Notes: generated from the letters alone by a model not told the origin. Shown: positions 1 to 7,494, numbered from the stretch's first letter. The stretch is 64,000 nucleotides of DNA from Antribacter soli (GCF_021568775.1 NZ_JAKGSG010000025.1:156751-220750); one strand, 5' to 3'. Made by a program: numbers and translations.

Positions 1-297
1 GCCCTGGTAACGGAAGTTGATGTTGACCGGGATCGCGCCGATCTTGTACGCCGCGTACACGGTGATCAGGTACTCGACGCGGTTGTACATGAAGATCGCG
101 ATGCGCGACCCGGCGCGCAGGCCGTGGGACTGCAGCGCGCCGGCGAGCCGGGCCGCGGCGTCGTCCAGGTCGCGATAGGTCATCGTGCGCCCGTCGGCGA
201 GGACCGCCGGACGGTCGGGCACCGCGCGGGCCACGGACTCCCAGATGGTCGCGTAGTTCGCACGGCTCAGGTGGTTGCTGGGGATCGGCTCGGTCAC
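1..297 (-). CDS. Acyl-CoA ligase (AMP-forming), N-terminal part, cut by window edge
   Basis: The 99 visible codons begin with a GTG at 297; an in-frame TGA two codons upstream fixes this start. The protein reads as the N-terminus of an ANL-family acyl-CoA synthetase: a short leader, then the substrate-side segment with PAVLADGRTMTYRDLDDAA, which is typical of long/medium-chain acyl-CoA ligases, followed by the conserved region ending GAIPVNINFRYQG. These enzymes activate carboxylic acids with ATP and CoA in the cytoplasm. The AMP-binding core and catalytic Lys lie outside the window. It lies downstream of a PaaX regulator and an aromatic-acid operon on the same strand, so an aromatic or fatty acid substrate is possible but not shown. 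Confidence 0.85.
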   Translation of the reverse strand, partial: MTEPIPSNHLSRANYATIWESVARAVPDRPAVLADGRTMTYRDLDDAAARLAGALQSHGLRAGSRIAIFMYNRVEYLITVYAAYKIGAIPVNINFRYQG

Positions 298-433
298 TGC
301 TCACATCCTCGTGGGCGGGCCGTGGTCGACGCCCTGGGCGGGCGGCCGAACCGGCGGCGAGGACTCGATCGTGCCTCACCACCCACGCGAACGTCAAGCG
401 TTCTCGTGACGCCCGTCACGAGATTGTTGAATG

Positions 434-1294
434 TCAGGACTCCCGGACGGCCCGCCCGCCAGAGCCTTCGAGCTCTTCGAGGTCGGCTCGCGCCGGGCCG
501 CCGAACGCCGCGCGCAGGCGCCGGAACGTGGCCGCGGAACGTTCGGACGGCCAGTCCGCCGAGAGGTGCTCGGCCGGCAGCCTGGGGTCGGCGCGCAGCA
601 GAGCGAGCCAGTCGGCGCCCAGGGCCGTCATGTCCCGCAGCGGGTGGGAGGAGGCCTCGACGTCGGCCCAGGCCCCGAGAAACTCCAGGTGGTGCGCGCG
701 GATCTCGTCCAGCCGCCAGGCCGCGCGGACCGCTCGCGTCGCCGAGAAGCCCTCGATCTCGTACGCGCGGAACGCGGACAGCTCGACCGCGGCGAGGTCG
801 TCGTCGAGCGGGCGGAACGCGGACGCCACGTCGACCTCGCCGGGGGCGATCCACAGCCCGTCGCGCAGCAGGCCGAAGCCCGCCCAGGTCAGGGTCGCCC
901 GCACCCGGTGGCGCGCGTCGCGCTGGCTCTCCGGCACGGAGAACGTCACGAGGGTCCAGCCGGTGCCGAGGGGCGCGAACGGCTCGTCCGCCAGCACGCG
1001 GACGCGCGCCTCGCGGAGCACGGCCTCGCTCGTGGGGGTCAGGCGGTACGCCACCTCGCGGCCCGAGCGGACCTTCGCGAGCAGGCCGCGGCTGACCATG
1101 CGGGCCAGCGTCGCGCGGGTCGCCGCCTCGCCGACGCCGAGCTCGGCGAGCAGCCCGATGAGCACGGCCGCGGGCACGCGCTCGAGGTCGGCGTCGAGCA
1201 CGAACTCCCCGAGGAACGTGAGGAGCAGCTGTTCGGGGCGGCGCGCCGCCCGTCCCGCGACAGCGCGTTCGGGACCGTCCTGAGGTTCCGGCAT
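434..1294 (-). CDS. PaaX family transcriptional regulator
   Basis: 286 aa. The N-terminal winged-helix segment (about residues 15-85, including the ATRATLARMVSRGLL recognition region) is followed by the PaaX-like C-terminal part with WTLVTFSVPE and GFGLLRDGLWIAP, typical of the PaaX family. The prototype represses phenylacetate catabolism and is released by phenylacetyl-CoA; the effector here is unknown. The start at 1294 was chosen because family homology begins just after it; a longer frame to 1351 adds unlikely residues. It sits between the gentisate operon's MarR gene and an acyl-CoA ligase on the same strand, which suggests control of acyl-CoA ligase or aromatic genes. Confidence 0.85.
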   Translation of the reverse strand: MPEPQDGPERAVAGRAARRPEQLLLTFLGEFVLDADLERVPAAVLIGLLAELGVGEAATRATLARMVSRGLLAKVRSGREVAYRLTPTSEAVLREARVRVLADEPFAPLGTGWTLVTFSVPESQRDARHRVRATLTWAGFGLLRDGLWIAPGEVDVASAFRPLDDDLAAVELSAFRAYEIEGFSATRAVRAAWRLDEIRAHHLEFLGAWADVEASSHPLRDMTALGADWLALLRADPRLPAEHLSADWPSERSAATFRRLRAAFGGPARADLEELEGSGGRAVRES

Positions 1295-1396
1295 GTCGCG
1301 GAGTATTCCAGAGCGAGCCCGACGACACCGGGCCGTTGACATGCATGACACGAAGCGACCGGACCCAGCAGCCGGCCTGAGCGCGCCCGACCTTCG

Positions 1397-1885
1397 TCAG
1401 GCGTCGTCGTTCGCGTGGTGGCCGTGCGCGTCGAGGATCCGGGTGAGGAGCCGGCGCAGCGTGACCGTCTCCTCCTCGGTGAGCCCCGCGGTGAGCGAGG
1501 CGTCGACCTGCGCGGCGTGCGGGACGAGCCGACGCACCTCGGCGGCGCCGGCTTCCGTGAGCCGGACCACGTTGCGGCGGCGGTCGGCCGCGGCCCGGGC
1601 CCGCTCGACCAGCCCCCGGGCCTCGAGCCGGGCGACGAGCCCGGCGACCGTCGAGCGGTCGAGGTCGAGCGCGTCGCCCAGCTCGCGCTGGCTGGCGCCG
1701 CCCGTGCGGCGGAGCACGTTGAGCACGCCGAACTGGACGTTGCTCAGCCCCGGACCCACCTCCTCGGCCCAGACGGCCAGGTGGACCTGCTGGGCGCGCC
1801 GGACGAGGAAGCCCATGTGCTCGGGCAGGTAGAGGGAGAGCCGCTCTCCGACGTCGTCGGCCGGGGCGGCGCTTCGCTGGGTCAT
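1397..1885 (-). CDS. MarR family transcriptional regulator
   Basis: 162 aa with the MarR winged-helix fold: the dimerisation helix around residues 15-40, helix-turn-helix around 60-85 (SQRELGDALDLDRSTVAGLVARLE) and the wing containing the conserved DRRRNVVRLTEAG at about 100-115. It begins 10 nt downstream of the maleylpyruvate isomerase gene, so it is probably the last gene of the gentisate operon and its ligand-responsive repressor, as is common for aromatic operons. Candidate operator: the GTTGG/CCAAC inverted repeat at 4616-4629 ahead of the dioxygenase gene. Start chosen at the ATG that precedes MTQRSA; the frame is open further upstream without homology. Confidence 0.88.
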   Translation of the reverse strand: MTQRSAAPADDVGERLSLYLPEHMGFLVRRAQQVHLAVWAEEVGPGLSNVQFGVLNVLRRTGGASQRELGDALDLDRSTVAGLVARLEARGLVERARAAADRRRNVVRLTEAGAAEVRRLVPHAAQVDASLTAGLTEEETVTLRRLLTRILDAHGHHANDDA

Positions 1886-1895
1886 GGACAGATCA

Positions 1896-2657
1896 TCACA
1901 GCCAGCGCGGCGGGGGCGGCACCGCACCGCCGTCGGAGGTGAGCACACCGGCGGCCCCGCGGCCCGTCGCCCACCGGGTCAGGGCCGCGGCGGTCCCGCG
2001 GAGCGTCACCGTCCCACCCGGCACCGCGCCGGGCTCGGCGACAGGCACCTGGTGCTCCCGGTCGACGGGTTCGAGGACGAGGGGCGGCAGCCCGGCCGGG
2101 CCGAGGCGGCGCCGCCAGGCACCGACGACGTCGGCCAGCAGGGCGTCGACCAGCTCGGCCGGGAAGTCGTCGAACGAGCCGCCGTTGTCGAGGTCGACGG
2201 CGTGCACCCACACCTCCCGCGTCCGCATCCAGACGGTCTCGGACGCGGGCACGACGCGGCCGAGCGCCGTGCGCACCGGGGCGTGCCAGGCCTCCTCGGG
2301 CAGGTCCCGCCACTCCACGTCGAGGTGCACCGCGGCATGGGCGCAGAGGTTGCGCAGGGCCCGGGCGGGGAGCGTCGCGGCGAACTCGATCTCCTGGTCG
2401 CGCTCCTCGGGCGAGGCGTACATCGGCGTCTCGACGCCCGTGGCCGCCCACTCGGTGAGCCGGGTGAGCGCACGGGCGTTGAGGCCGACGTGCGCGACGA
2501 CGTGCCGTCGCGTCCAGCCGGCCACCAGCGACGGCGCGTCGAGCTGGTCGCCCGGCAGCTCGTTGAGCTTGCGGGAGAAGTACGCCTGCCCGCGCCGGGC
2601 GAGCAGCAGGCCCGCGAGGAGCTCCGCGTCGGTGGTCTGGTCGGTGCGGGCAGGCAT
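1896..2657 (-). CDS. Mycothiol-type maleylpyruvate isomerase
   Basis: 253 aa, DinB/MDMPI fold. It isomerises maleylpyruvate, the gentisate ring-cleavage product, to fumarylpyruvate. Actinobacterial enzymes of this type use mycothiol rather than glutathione. Visible metal-ligand residues match the Corynebacterium glutamicum pattern: His52 in WTRRHVVAH, and Glu148 with His152 in REVWVHAVD. The C-terminal part is the MDMPI C-terminal domain. It lies 3 nt after the fumarylpyruvate hydrolase stop, so the two are co-transcribed. Its presence implies that the host makes mycothiol. Confidence 0.9.
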   Translation of the reverse strand: MPARTDQTTDAELLAGLLLARRGQAYFSRKLNELPGDQLDAPSLVAGWTRRHVVAHVGLNARALTRLTEWAATGVETPMYASPEERDQEIEFAATLPARALRNLCAHAAVHLDVEWRDLPEEAWHAPVRTALGRVVPASETVWMRTREVWVHAVDLDNGGSFDDFPAELVDALLADVVGAWRRRLGPAGLPPLVLEPVDREHQVPVAEPGAVPGGTVTLRGTAAALTRWATGRGAAGVLTSDGGAVPPPPRWL

Positions 2658-2660
2658 GGC

Positions 2661-3497
2661 TCAGCCCTCCTTGACGACGGCGTTGCGCAGGGTGCCGAGC
2701 CCGGTGATGGACGTGACCAGCTCCTGCCCGGGCGCGAGGTAGCGCGGGGGCTTCCGGGCGTGGCCGACGCCGCCGGGCGTACCGGTGGCGATGACGTCGC
2801 CGGGGTGGAGCGTGACGATCGCCGAGATGTAGGCCACGAGCGCGGCCGGGCCGAAGACCATGTCGTCGATCGCGGTGCGCTGCACCGGTTCGCCGTCGAC
2901 CTCCGTGACCAGCTCGCCCCCGGGCTCGACGGCGTCGAGCGTCGTCAGCCAGGGGCCGAACGGCGTCGTCGCCTCGAACGTCTTGCCCTGCAACCACTGC
3001 GGGGTGCGGTACTGGAAGTCGCGCATCGTCACGTCGTTGATCACGGCGTAGCCGGCGATGGCGTCCTCGGCCTCCGCGACGGTGAGCCGGCGCGCGGTCC
3101 GGCCGACGACGACGGCGACCTCGCCCTCCCAGTCGACGGCGTCCGCGGCGTGCGCCGGCAGGACGACGGGGTCGTACGGGCCGATCAGCGCCTCGGGGAA
3201 CTTGGCGAAGAGCGTGGGGTGCTCGGGCAGCTCGCGGCCCATCTCGAGGATGTGGTTGCGGTAGTTGAGACCGACGCAGACGATCTTGGACGGGCGCAGC
3301 ACCGGCGGCGCCCAGGCCTGCGGGTCCAGGTCGGCGAGGTCGTGCGCCGGGCCGCTCGCGGCGCGCGCGACCGAGGCCCACCGCGGGTCCTGGAGCAGGT
3401 GGCCGACGTCGGCGTGGCCCGGTATCTCGACCGCGACCTGCTCGTCGACGCGGACGGCGACGGTGCTCGCGTCGAGACGGAGGGTTGCGAGTCTCAT
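2661..3497 (-). CDS. Fumarylpyruvate hydrolase (FAH family)
   Basis: 278 aa. A short N-terminal domain is followed by the FAH catalytic fold from about residue 70 (VCVGLNYRNHILEMG), with metal-binding acids in VDWEGEVAVVVG and INDVTMRD, and the GDVIATGTPGGVG turn near the end. In the gentisate pathway it would hydrolyse fumarylpyruvate to fumarate and pyruvate. The start ATG overlaps the stop of the dioxygenase gene by ATGA (3494-3497), indicating translational coupling. Assignment to fumarylpyruvate rather than another beta-diketone rests on the operon context with the dioxygenase and isomerase. Confidence 0.9.
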   Translation of the reverse strand: MRLATLRLDASTVAVRVDEQVAVEIPGHADVGHLLQDPRWASVARAASGPAHDLADLDPQAWAPPVLRPSKIVCVGLNYRNHILEMGRELPEHPTLFAKFPEALIGPYDPVVLPAHAADAVDWEGEVAVVVGRTARRLTVAEAEDAIAGYAVINDVTMRDFQYRTPQWLQGKTFEATTPFGPWLTTLDAVEPGGELVTEVDGEPVQRTAIDDMVFGPAALVAYISAIVTLHPGDVIATGTPGGVGHARKPPRYLAPGQELVTSITGLGTLRNAVVKEG

Positions 3498-4585
3498 GCG
3501 AGGTCCTCGTTTCGCTGGCCGGGGCGGTAGGTGCGCGTGAAGTGCAGCCGGTCGACGATCGGGCCGTCGTTGAACCGGAACAGGTCGAACTGGGTGTCGG
3601 CGTGCAGCGACCACGGGACCCAGCTCGGCACGGCGAACAGGTCGCCGGTGTGCAGCACGTGCTCGGTCTCGCCGAGCACGACGGTGCCCTCGCCCTCGAA
3701 CACCTGCCACACCGAGGAGCCGACCTCGTGCGTGACCGGCGTGGAGGCGCCGGCGCGGAGCCGGTGGAACTCGCAGCGCAGGGTCGGCATGACGTCGCCG
3801 CCGGTGGTCGGGTTGACGTAGCGGATTGCCGCGTGGCCCTGCCCGACGGTCGCCGGGTGCCCGGCGTCCTCCAGCGCGAGCTGCTCGGTCAGCGCCCGGT
3901 CGGTGTGCTCCCAGCGGTAGGCGGCGAGCGGCGAGCTCGTGGTGTCCTCGAGGCCGCTGAGCGGGCGCAGGCCGGGGTGGGCCCACAGCCGCTCGGAGCG
4001 GGAGACGTCCGGGGACGCCTCGTCGGTGACGCGCTCCGAGCCGAACTCGAAGAAGCCGACGTCGGCGTAGTGCGAGAACGGCACGTCGAGGCCGTCGATC
4101 CACGCCATCGGCTTGTCGGTGTCGTTGTGGTGGCCGTGGAAGTTCCACCCGGGGGTGAGCAGGAGGTCGCCGCGGCGCATCGCGACGGGGTCGCCGTTGA
4201 CGACCGTCCAGACTCCCTCGCCCTCGACGACGAACCGAAAGGCGTTCTGGCTGTGCCGGTGCTCCGGCGCGGTCTCGAACCCGCCGAGGTACTGGATCGC
4301 GCACCACAGGGTCGGCGTCGCGTAGGCCGTGCCGGGGAGCCCGGGGTTGGCCAGGCCGATCGCCCGCCGCTCGCCGCCGCGCCCCACGGGCACGAGCTCG
4401 CCCGAGCGCTCGGCGAGGCCGAACAGCGTGGACCACTCCCACACGTGCGGCACCGCCTTCGGCGACGGCGTGAAGGGCATCAGGTCGTCGCGCTGGGTCC
4501 ACAACGGGGACAGGTTGTGGGTGTCGAAGTCCGCGTAGAGCTGCTTGAGCTCTGGGGAGTCCCCCGTGCCGTCCATCTGCTGCAT
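3494..4585 (-). CDS. Gentisate 1,2-dioxygenase
   Basis: 363 aa bicupin, the usual length for the family. It cleaves gentisate (2,5-dihydroxybenzoate) with O2 to maleylpyruvate. The first cupin carries the Fe(II) ligands: His109 and His111 in PEHRHSQNAF and His150 in GWNFHGHH. The second cupin (about residues 255-350) includes GSSVWQVFEGEG and GDLFAVPSWVPW. The start ATG at 4585 has AGGAG eight nt upstream; a GTG two codons earlier is too close to it. It is the first gene of the operon dioxygenase-hydrolase-isomerase-MarR. No gentisate-forming hydroxylase lies beside it in this window. Confidence 0.93.
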   Translation of the reverse strand: MQQMDGTGDSPELKQLYADFDTHNLSPLWTQRDDLMPFTPSPKAVPHVWEWSTLFGLAERSGELVPVGRGGERRAIGLANPGLPGTAYATPTLWCAIQYLGGFETAPEHRHSQNAFRFVVEGEGVWTVVNGDPVAMRRGDLLLTPGWNFHGHHNDTDKPMAWIDGLDVPFSHYADVGFFEFGSERVTDEASPDVSRSERLWAHPGLRPLSGLEDTTSSPLAAYRWEHTDRALTEQLALEDAGHPATVGQGHAAIRYVNPTTGGDVMPTLRCEFHRLRAGASTPVTHEVGSSVWQVFEGEGTVVLGETEHVLHTGDLFAVPSWVPWSLHADTQFDLFRFNDGPIVDRLHFTRTYRPGQRNEDLA

Positions 4586-4615
4586 GGTCACTGCTCCTTG
4601 GCCTCGTCGCCATTC

Positions 4616-4629
4616 GTTGGTATGCCAAC
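4616..4629. promoter_or_regulatory. Inverted repeat, candidate operator of gentisate operon
   Basis: Arms GTTGG and CCAAC separated by TATG, 30 bp upstream of the dioxygenase start, within an unusually AT-rich patch (ACTATATGG follows). Position and symmetry suit a MarR-family operator. No binding data; the link to the MarR gene at 1397-1885 is inference. Confidence 0.4.
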
Positions 4630-4660
4630 TATATGGTCCGAAGCCCGCCATGGGAAGCAC

Positions 4661-4756
4661 GGGTCTCAAGGGGGTTCGACGGCGGGGCGTGTCGCGGATC
4701 CACATGGTGAGAAATCCCGGCAAACCCCTGGCGGTCCCGGACACCACGGGTAGACC
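4661..4756 (+). promoter_or_regulatory. Possible structured leader RNA before flavin reductase genes
   Basis: The leader of the flavin reductase operon contains GGTCT (4662-4666) complementary to AGACC (4752-4756), which could close a multi-branched RNA. Inside lies GAAATCCCGGCAAACC, reminiscent of the GAAACCCGGCAACC core of SAM-I/SAM-IV riboswitches. The same 3' strand can instead pair locally (GGTCCCG at 4733-4739 with CGGG and ACC downstream), giving mutually exclusive folds. This was read by eye; it is a weak assignment and could be a coincidence in GC-rich DNA. Confidence 0.22.
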
Positions 4757-4807
4757 TCGCGGCAAGGCGCCGGCACCCGGCGCGATCGACCCAGCTGCGA
4801 GGTACCG

Positions 4808-5377
4808 ATGACAGACCAGAACCCCTCCCTCACCGTCGTCGCCGTCGCCGGGAATCCCCGGCCCGGCTCCCGGACGCTCGACGCCGCACGAGCGGCCGCA
4901 CGACGGATCACCGAGCTGCTCGGCCCGGATGCGGCCGGGGCCGACGACCTCCCGATCGACCTCGCCGAGCTCTCCGGCGAGATCTTCGCCGCCGACCGGC
5001 CCGCGGTGGCCGCCGCGCTCAGGCGGCTGGCCGCCGCGTCGGTCGTCGTCGTCGCCACCCCTGTCTACAAGGCTTCCTACACGGGCCTGCTCAAGTCGTT
5101 CCTCGACGGGTACGGTCCCGACGGGCTCGCCGGCGTGGTCGCCGTGCCGCTGGTCGTGTCGGGCAACCCGGCGCACTCGCTCGTCGGTGAGGTGCACCTG
5201 CGGCCGGTACTCGTCGAGCTGGGCGCGGTCGTGCCGACCCGGGCGCTCACCGTCGTGGAGTCCCAGCTTGCCGACCTGGGCCCGGTGATCGATGCCTGGG
5301 CGGACCGGTGGGGCGACACGCTGCGGCGCGCCGCGGGGCTGCGTGCCGCCGCCAGCCTTGCGGAGGTCGTCCGATGA
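4808..5377 (+). CDS. NAD(P)H-dependent FMN reductase (SsuE/MsuE-like flavodoxin fold)
   Basis: 189 aa, flavodoxin-like fold. The N-terminal phosphate-binding turn is AVAGNPRPGSRT (about residues 13-24), and the ATPVYKASYTGLLKSFLDG segment (about 83-101) is the hallmark of the SsuE/MsuE branch, which supplies reduced FMN to sulfonate and sulfone monooxygenases. It overlaps the next gene by ATGA, so two different flavin reductases are translationally coupled. The facing luciferase-like monooxygenase at 5990-7120 is the obvious candidate partner. It is divergent from the gentisate operon. Confidence 0.87.
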   Translation: MTDQNPSLTVVAVAGNPRPGSRTLDAARAAARRITELLGPDAAGADDLPIDLAELSGEIFAADRPAVAAALRRLAAASVVVVATPVYKASYTGLLKSFLDGYGPDGLAGVVAVPLVVSGNPAHSLVGEVHLRPVLVELGAVVPTRALTVVESQLADLGPVIDAWADRWGDTLRRAAGLRAAASLAEVVR

Positions 5378-5913
5378 CCGCCGACCTGACCGAGCTCGAG
5401 GCGCGTCTGGCCGAGCAGGACGAGCCGCACCTGTCCCCCGACGAGTACAAGGCGGTGTTCCGGCAGCACCCGGCCGGGGTCGCCGTCGTCGCGCTCAACC
5501 ACCGGGGCCGGCCGGTCGGCTTCACGGCGACGTCCGTGATCTCCGTGTCGGCGGCGCCGCCGCTGCTGGCGTTCTCGCTCGCGTCGACGTCGTCGTCATG
5601 GCCGGCGCTGGCCGAGGCGCGCACCCTCGCGATCAGCTTCCTCGCCGACCACCAGGACGACGTGTCCGCACGCTTCGCGACGAGCGGCGTCGACCGCTTT
5701 GCCGCGGGAGGCTGGTCTTCGCTGCCGACCGGTGAGCCGGTCGTCGACGACGCGCTGTCCTGGGTGCGCGGGCGCGTCGTGCAGCGCACGCCGGTCGGCG
5801 ACAGCTTCCTCGTCTCCGTGCGGGCGCTCCGGTCGAGCGTCAGCCAGGGCACCTCGCCGCTCGTGTACCACGACCGGACCTATCACCGGATCGGCGACCA
5901 CTCGGCTCTCTGA
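5374..5913 (+). CDS. Flavin reductase (HpaC/DIM6-NTAB family)
   Basis: 179 aa, split-barrel flavin reductase. The fold is recognisable from FRQHPAGVAVVALNHRGRPV, GFTATSVISVSAAPPLLAFSL and the LAISFLADHQ strand. These proteins reduce FMN or FAD with NAD(P)H for two-component monooxygenases. The ATG at 5374 overlaps the FMN reductase stop; an upstream in-frame extension to 5308 lies inside that gene and is rejected. A strong hairpin at 5919-5952 ends the unit, so this is a two-gene operon. Two reductase families together may allow use of different nicotinamides or flavins. Confidence 0.9.
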   Translation: MTADLTELEARLAEQDEPHLSPDEYKAVFRQHPAGVAVVALNHRGRPVGFTATSVISVSAAPPLLAFSLASTSSSWPALAEARTLAISFLADHQDDVSARFATSGVDRFAAGGWSSLPTGEPVVDDALSWVRGRVVQRTPVGDSFLVSVRALRSSVSQGTSPLVYHDRTYHRIGDHSAL

Positions 5914-5918
5914 GCACA

Positions 5919-5952
5919 CAGGTGGCCCGGGCGACATCGCCCGGGCCACCTG
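5919..5952. terminator. Terminator hairpin between convergent genes
   Basis: Perfect 15-bp arms (CAGGTGGCCCGGGCG and its complement) around the loop ACAT, starting 5 nt after the flavin reductase stop and ending 37 nt before the end of the opposing monooxygenase gene. No U-tract, as is usual in this GC-rich group; it could act in both directions. Confidence 0.8.
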
Positions 5953-5989
5953 CGTTGCGTCCTACCTCGGCAGTTCCTTCGGCGGGCCG

Positions 5990-7120
5990 TCAGGCGGTCG
6001 CCGCGGCACGGGCGGGTAGGGTCGCGTACCGGCTCGCCGGGCGGGGCAGGCCGAGCGTCTCCCGCAGGGTCGTCCCCGGGTACTCCGTGCGGAACAGCCC
6101 GGCCTCCTGGAGCAGCGGGACGGTCCGGTCGACGATCGCCGTCAGGTCCGTCGTGAGCGACGCCGGGCGCAGGAGGAAGCCGTCCGCGGCGCCGAGCAGC
6201 ACCCACTCCGCGACGAGCGCGGACAGGGCCTGCGCGGTGCCCGCATGGATGAGCGAGTCGGTGTCCCAGGTCGCCCCGTCGAGCTGCTCGAGCAGGTCCA
6301 GGCGAGCGTGGGCGCTCCGGGCGTCGTCGCCGATCACGACGAACGCCTCGACGAGGACGCGCAGCTCGGACCGGCCGCGGCCGGCCGCCTCGGCCCGGTC
6401 CAGGATCTCGGTCCGGAGGGCGGCGGCCTCGCCCAGGCTCGTCGCCCGCACGCGGACGACGTCGGCGCGGCGCGCAGCCAGGTCGAGCGCCTCCGGTGAC
6501 GTCACCCGGATCACCACGGGTGGCCGCCCCTGCGGTGAGCGCGGCGCGATCGAGGGCACCTTCTTCACGAACCGGACGCCCTCGTGGTCGAGGGTCACGT
6601 CATCCGCGAGACGGCCCGCGCGGACGTCCCGGGACCCGGCGTCGTTCTCCCCCGCGTCCCACAGCTTCGAGACGACGTCGATCGCCTCGGCCGCCGTCGA
6701 CCGGCCGACCTGCCACGCGGCGCGGCCCTCGCTGACATGGTCGATCGTCGTGATCGCCTTCGACACGTGGAAGGGCTCCGTGTGGGTCGTGTCCACCGTC
6801 GGCACCAGGCCGATCCCCGAGCTGCGGGGCGCGACCCGTGCCGCGACGAGCGCGGCGTCCAGGCGGCCCTGCGCTCCCCGCCGGACGGGCTGGAGCGAGA
6901 ACGCATCGTCGAACGTCACGAGGTCGAGCCGACCCCGGCGCGCCGTCGCGACCAGCTCGACGAGCCGCTGGGGGTCGAACAGGCGCTGGGCCTGCGACCC
7001 GACCGCGCGCCAGACCGCGGGGCGAGCGCCGGCGTCGGACAGGTCGACGCCCAGGTGGACCGTGCGGCTGCGGCTCTCATGGAGCCGGTCGTGGGGGCGG
7101 GGTACGGAGGTGCTCGTCAT
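5990..7120 (-). CDS. LLM-class flavin-dependent monooxygenase
   Basis: 376 aa, bacterial-luciferase-like TIM barrel. The family pattern is visible in RLDLVTFDDAFS (residues about 64-75), GIGLVPTVDTTHTEPFHVSKA and TTIDHVSEGRAAWQV, which corresponds to the LDHLSGGRAGWNV region of NtaA/SnaA/DszA-type enzymes. It is shorter than most of those (about 440 aa) because the C-terminal insertions are reduced. Such enzymes use reduced FMN and O2, often to break C-S or C-N bonds. The cysteine-rich leader ORF and promoter upstream (7287-7434) and the two flavin reductases facing it suggest oxidation of an organosulfur compound. The substrate is unknown. Confidence 0.85.
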   Translation of the reverse strand: MTSTSVPRPHDRLHESRSRTVHLGVDLSDAGARPAVWRAVGSQAQRLFDPQRLVELVATARRGRLDLVTFDDAFSLQPVRRGAQGRLDAALVAARVAPRSSGIGLVPTVDTTHTEPFHVSKAITTIDHVSEGRAAWQVGRSTAAEAIDVVSKLWDAGENDAGSRDVRAGRLADDVTLDHEGVRFVKKVPSIAPRSPQGRPPVVIRVTSPEALDLAARRADVVRVRATSLGEAAALRTEILDRAEAAGRGRSELRVLVEAFVVIGDDARSAHARLDLLEQLDGATWDTDSLIHAGTAQALSALVAEWVLLGAADGFLLRPASLTTDLTAIVDRTVPLLQEAGLFRTEYPGTTLRETLGLPRPASRYATLPARAAATA

Positions 7121-7161
7121 CGCTGTGTCCGTTCTCGGGGCGCGCGTCAGGGCGCGACGAA

Positions 7162-7252
7162 GCCGTCGGGGACGGCAGAGGGACGCCCGCGCCCGGCGGC
7201 AGGCGTGGCGGAGGAACGGCCGGTACGGCCGTGATGCTTGGGTCTACCCAGG
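7162..7252 (-). promoter_or_regulatory. Attenuator-like hairpin series between leader ORF and monooxygenase
   Basis: The 166 nt between the leader stop and the monooxygenase ATG contain several short perfect inverted repeats: 7162-7176 (6-bp arms, 3-nt loop), 7216-7232 (ACGGCC/GGCCGT, 5-nt loop) and 7237-7252 (CTTGGG/CCCAGG with one wobble pair, 4-nt loop). Together with the polycysteine ORF they resemble a translation-coupled attenuator. The switching fold has not been computed. Confidence 0.45.
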
Positions 7253-7286
7253 GCGCGAGCGGCGGCCCTGTCGGATCAGCGCGGGA

Positions 7287-7376
7287 TCAACAACAGGTGC
7301 AGCAGCCGACGAAGCAGGAGCGACACAGGAGGGCGGCAATGGCGGTCGTCGCCGTGCCGTTCGTCTCACGGTGCAT
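7287..7376 (-). CDS. Cysteine-rich leader peptide (29 aa), probable cysteine-sensing attenuator
   Basis: A 29-codon ORF with an excellent ribosome binding site (AAGGAG, 6 nt before ATG) downstream of a promoter-like sequence. The last 14 residues are LLCRSCFVGCCTCC, giving six Cys codons just before the stop. Polycysteine leader ORFs are known in mycobacteria as cysteine-responsive attenuators of sulfur genes: when Cys-tRNA is scarce the ribosome stalls and downstream expression rises. The next gene on this strand is the flavin-dependent monooxygenase, consistent with induction during sulfur limitation. The ORF is short, but the start signals and the Cys cluster make chance unlikely. Confidence 0.75.
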   Translation of the reverse strand: MHRETNGTATTAIAALLCRSCFVGCCTCC

Positions 7377-7405
7377 GTCGTTCTCCTTCGGCCCGGATGT
7401 GCCGG

Positions 7406-7434
7406 AAACTACGATCCGGGCACCCGCGTGTCAA
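7406..7434 (-). promoter_or_regulatory. Sigma-70-type promoter of leader peptide/monooxygenase unit
   Basis: TTGACA at 7429-7434, a 17-nt spacer, then TAGTTT at 7406-7411 on the minus strand. Transcription would start near 7399, about 23 nt before the leader ATG. The -35 box is a perfect consensus, rare in this GC-rich sequence. Confidence 0.65.
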
Positions 7435-7460
7435 TGGCTGGTCGACGAGTCCCACATGCT

Positions 7461-7482
7461 GGACCCTCGCCACCGGAGGTCC
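7461..7482 (-). terminator. Possible terminator after type III PKS gene
   Basis: Inverted repeat GGACC-CTC against GAG-GTCC with one bulged base and a 7-nt loop, 13 nt downstream of the PKS stop and upstream of the leader-peptide promoter. It would separate the PKS transcript from the monooxygenase unit. Confidence 0.4.
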
Positions 7483-7494
7483 GCGCGGCCCCGG

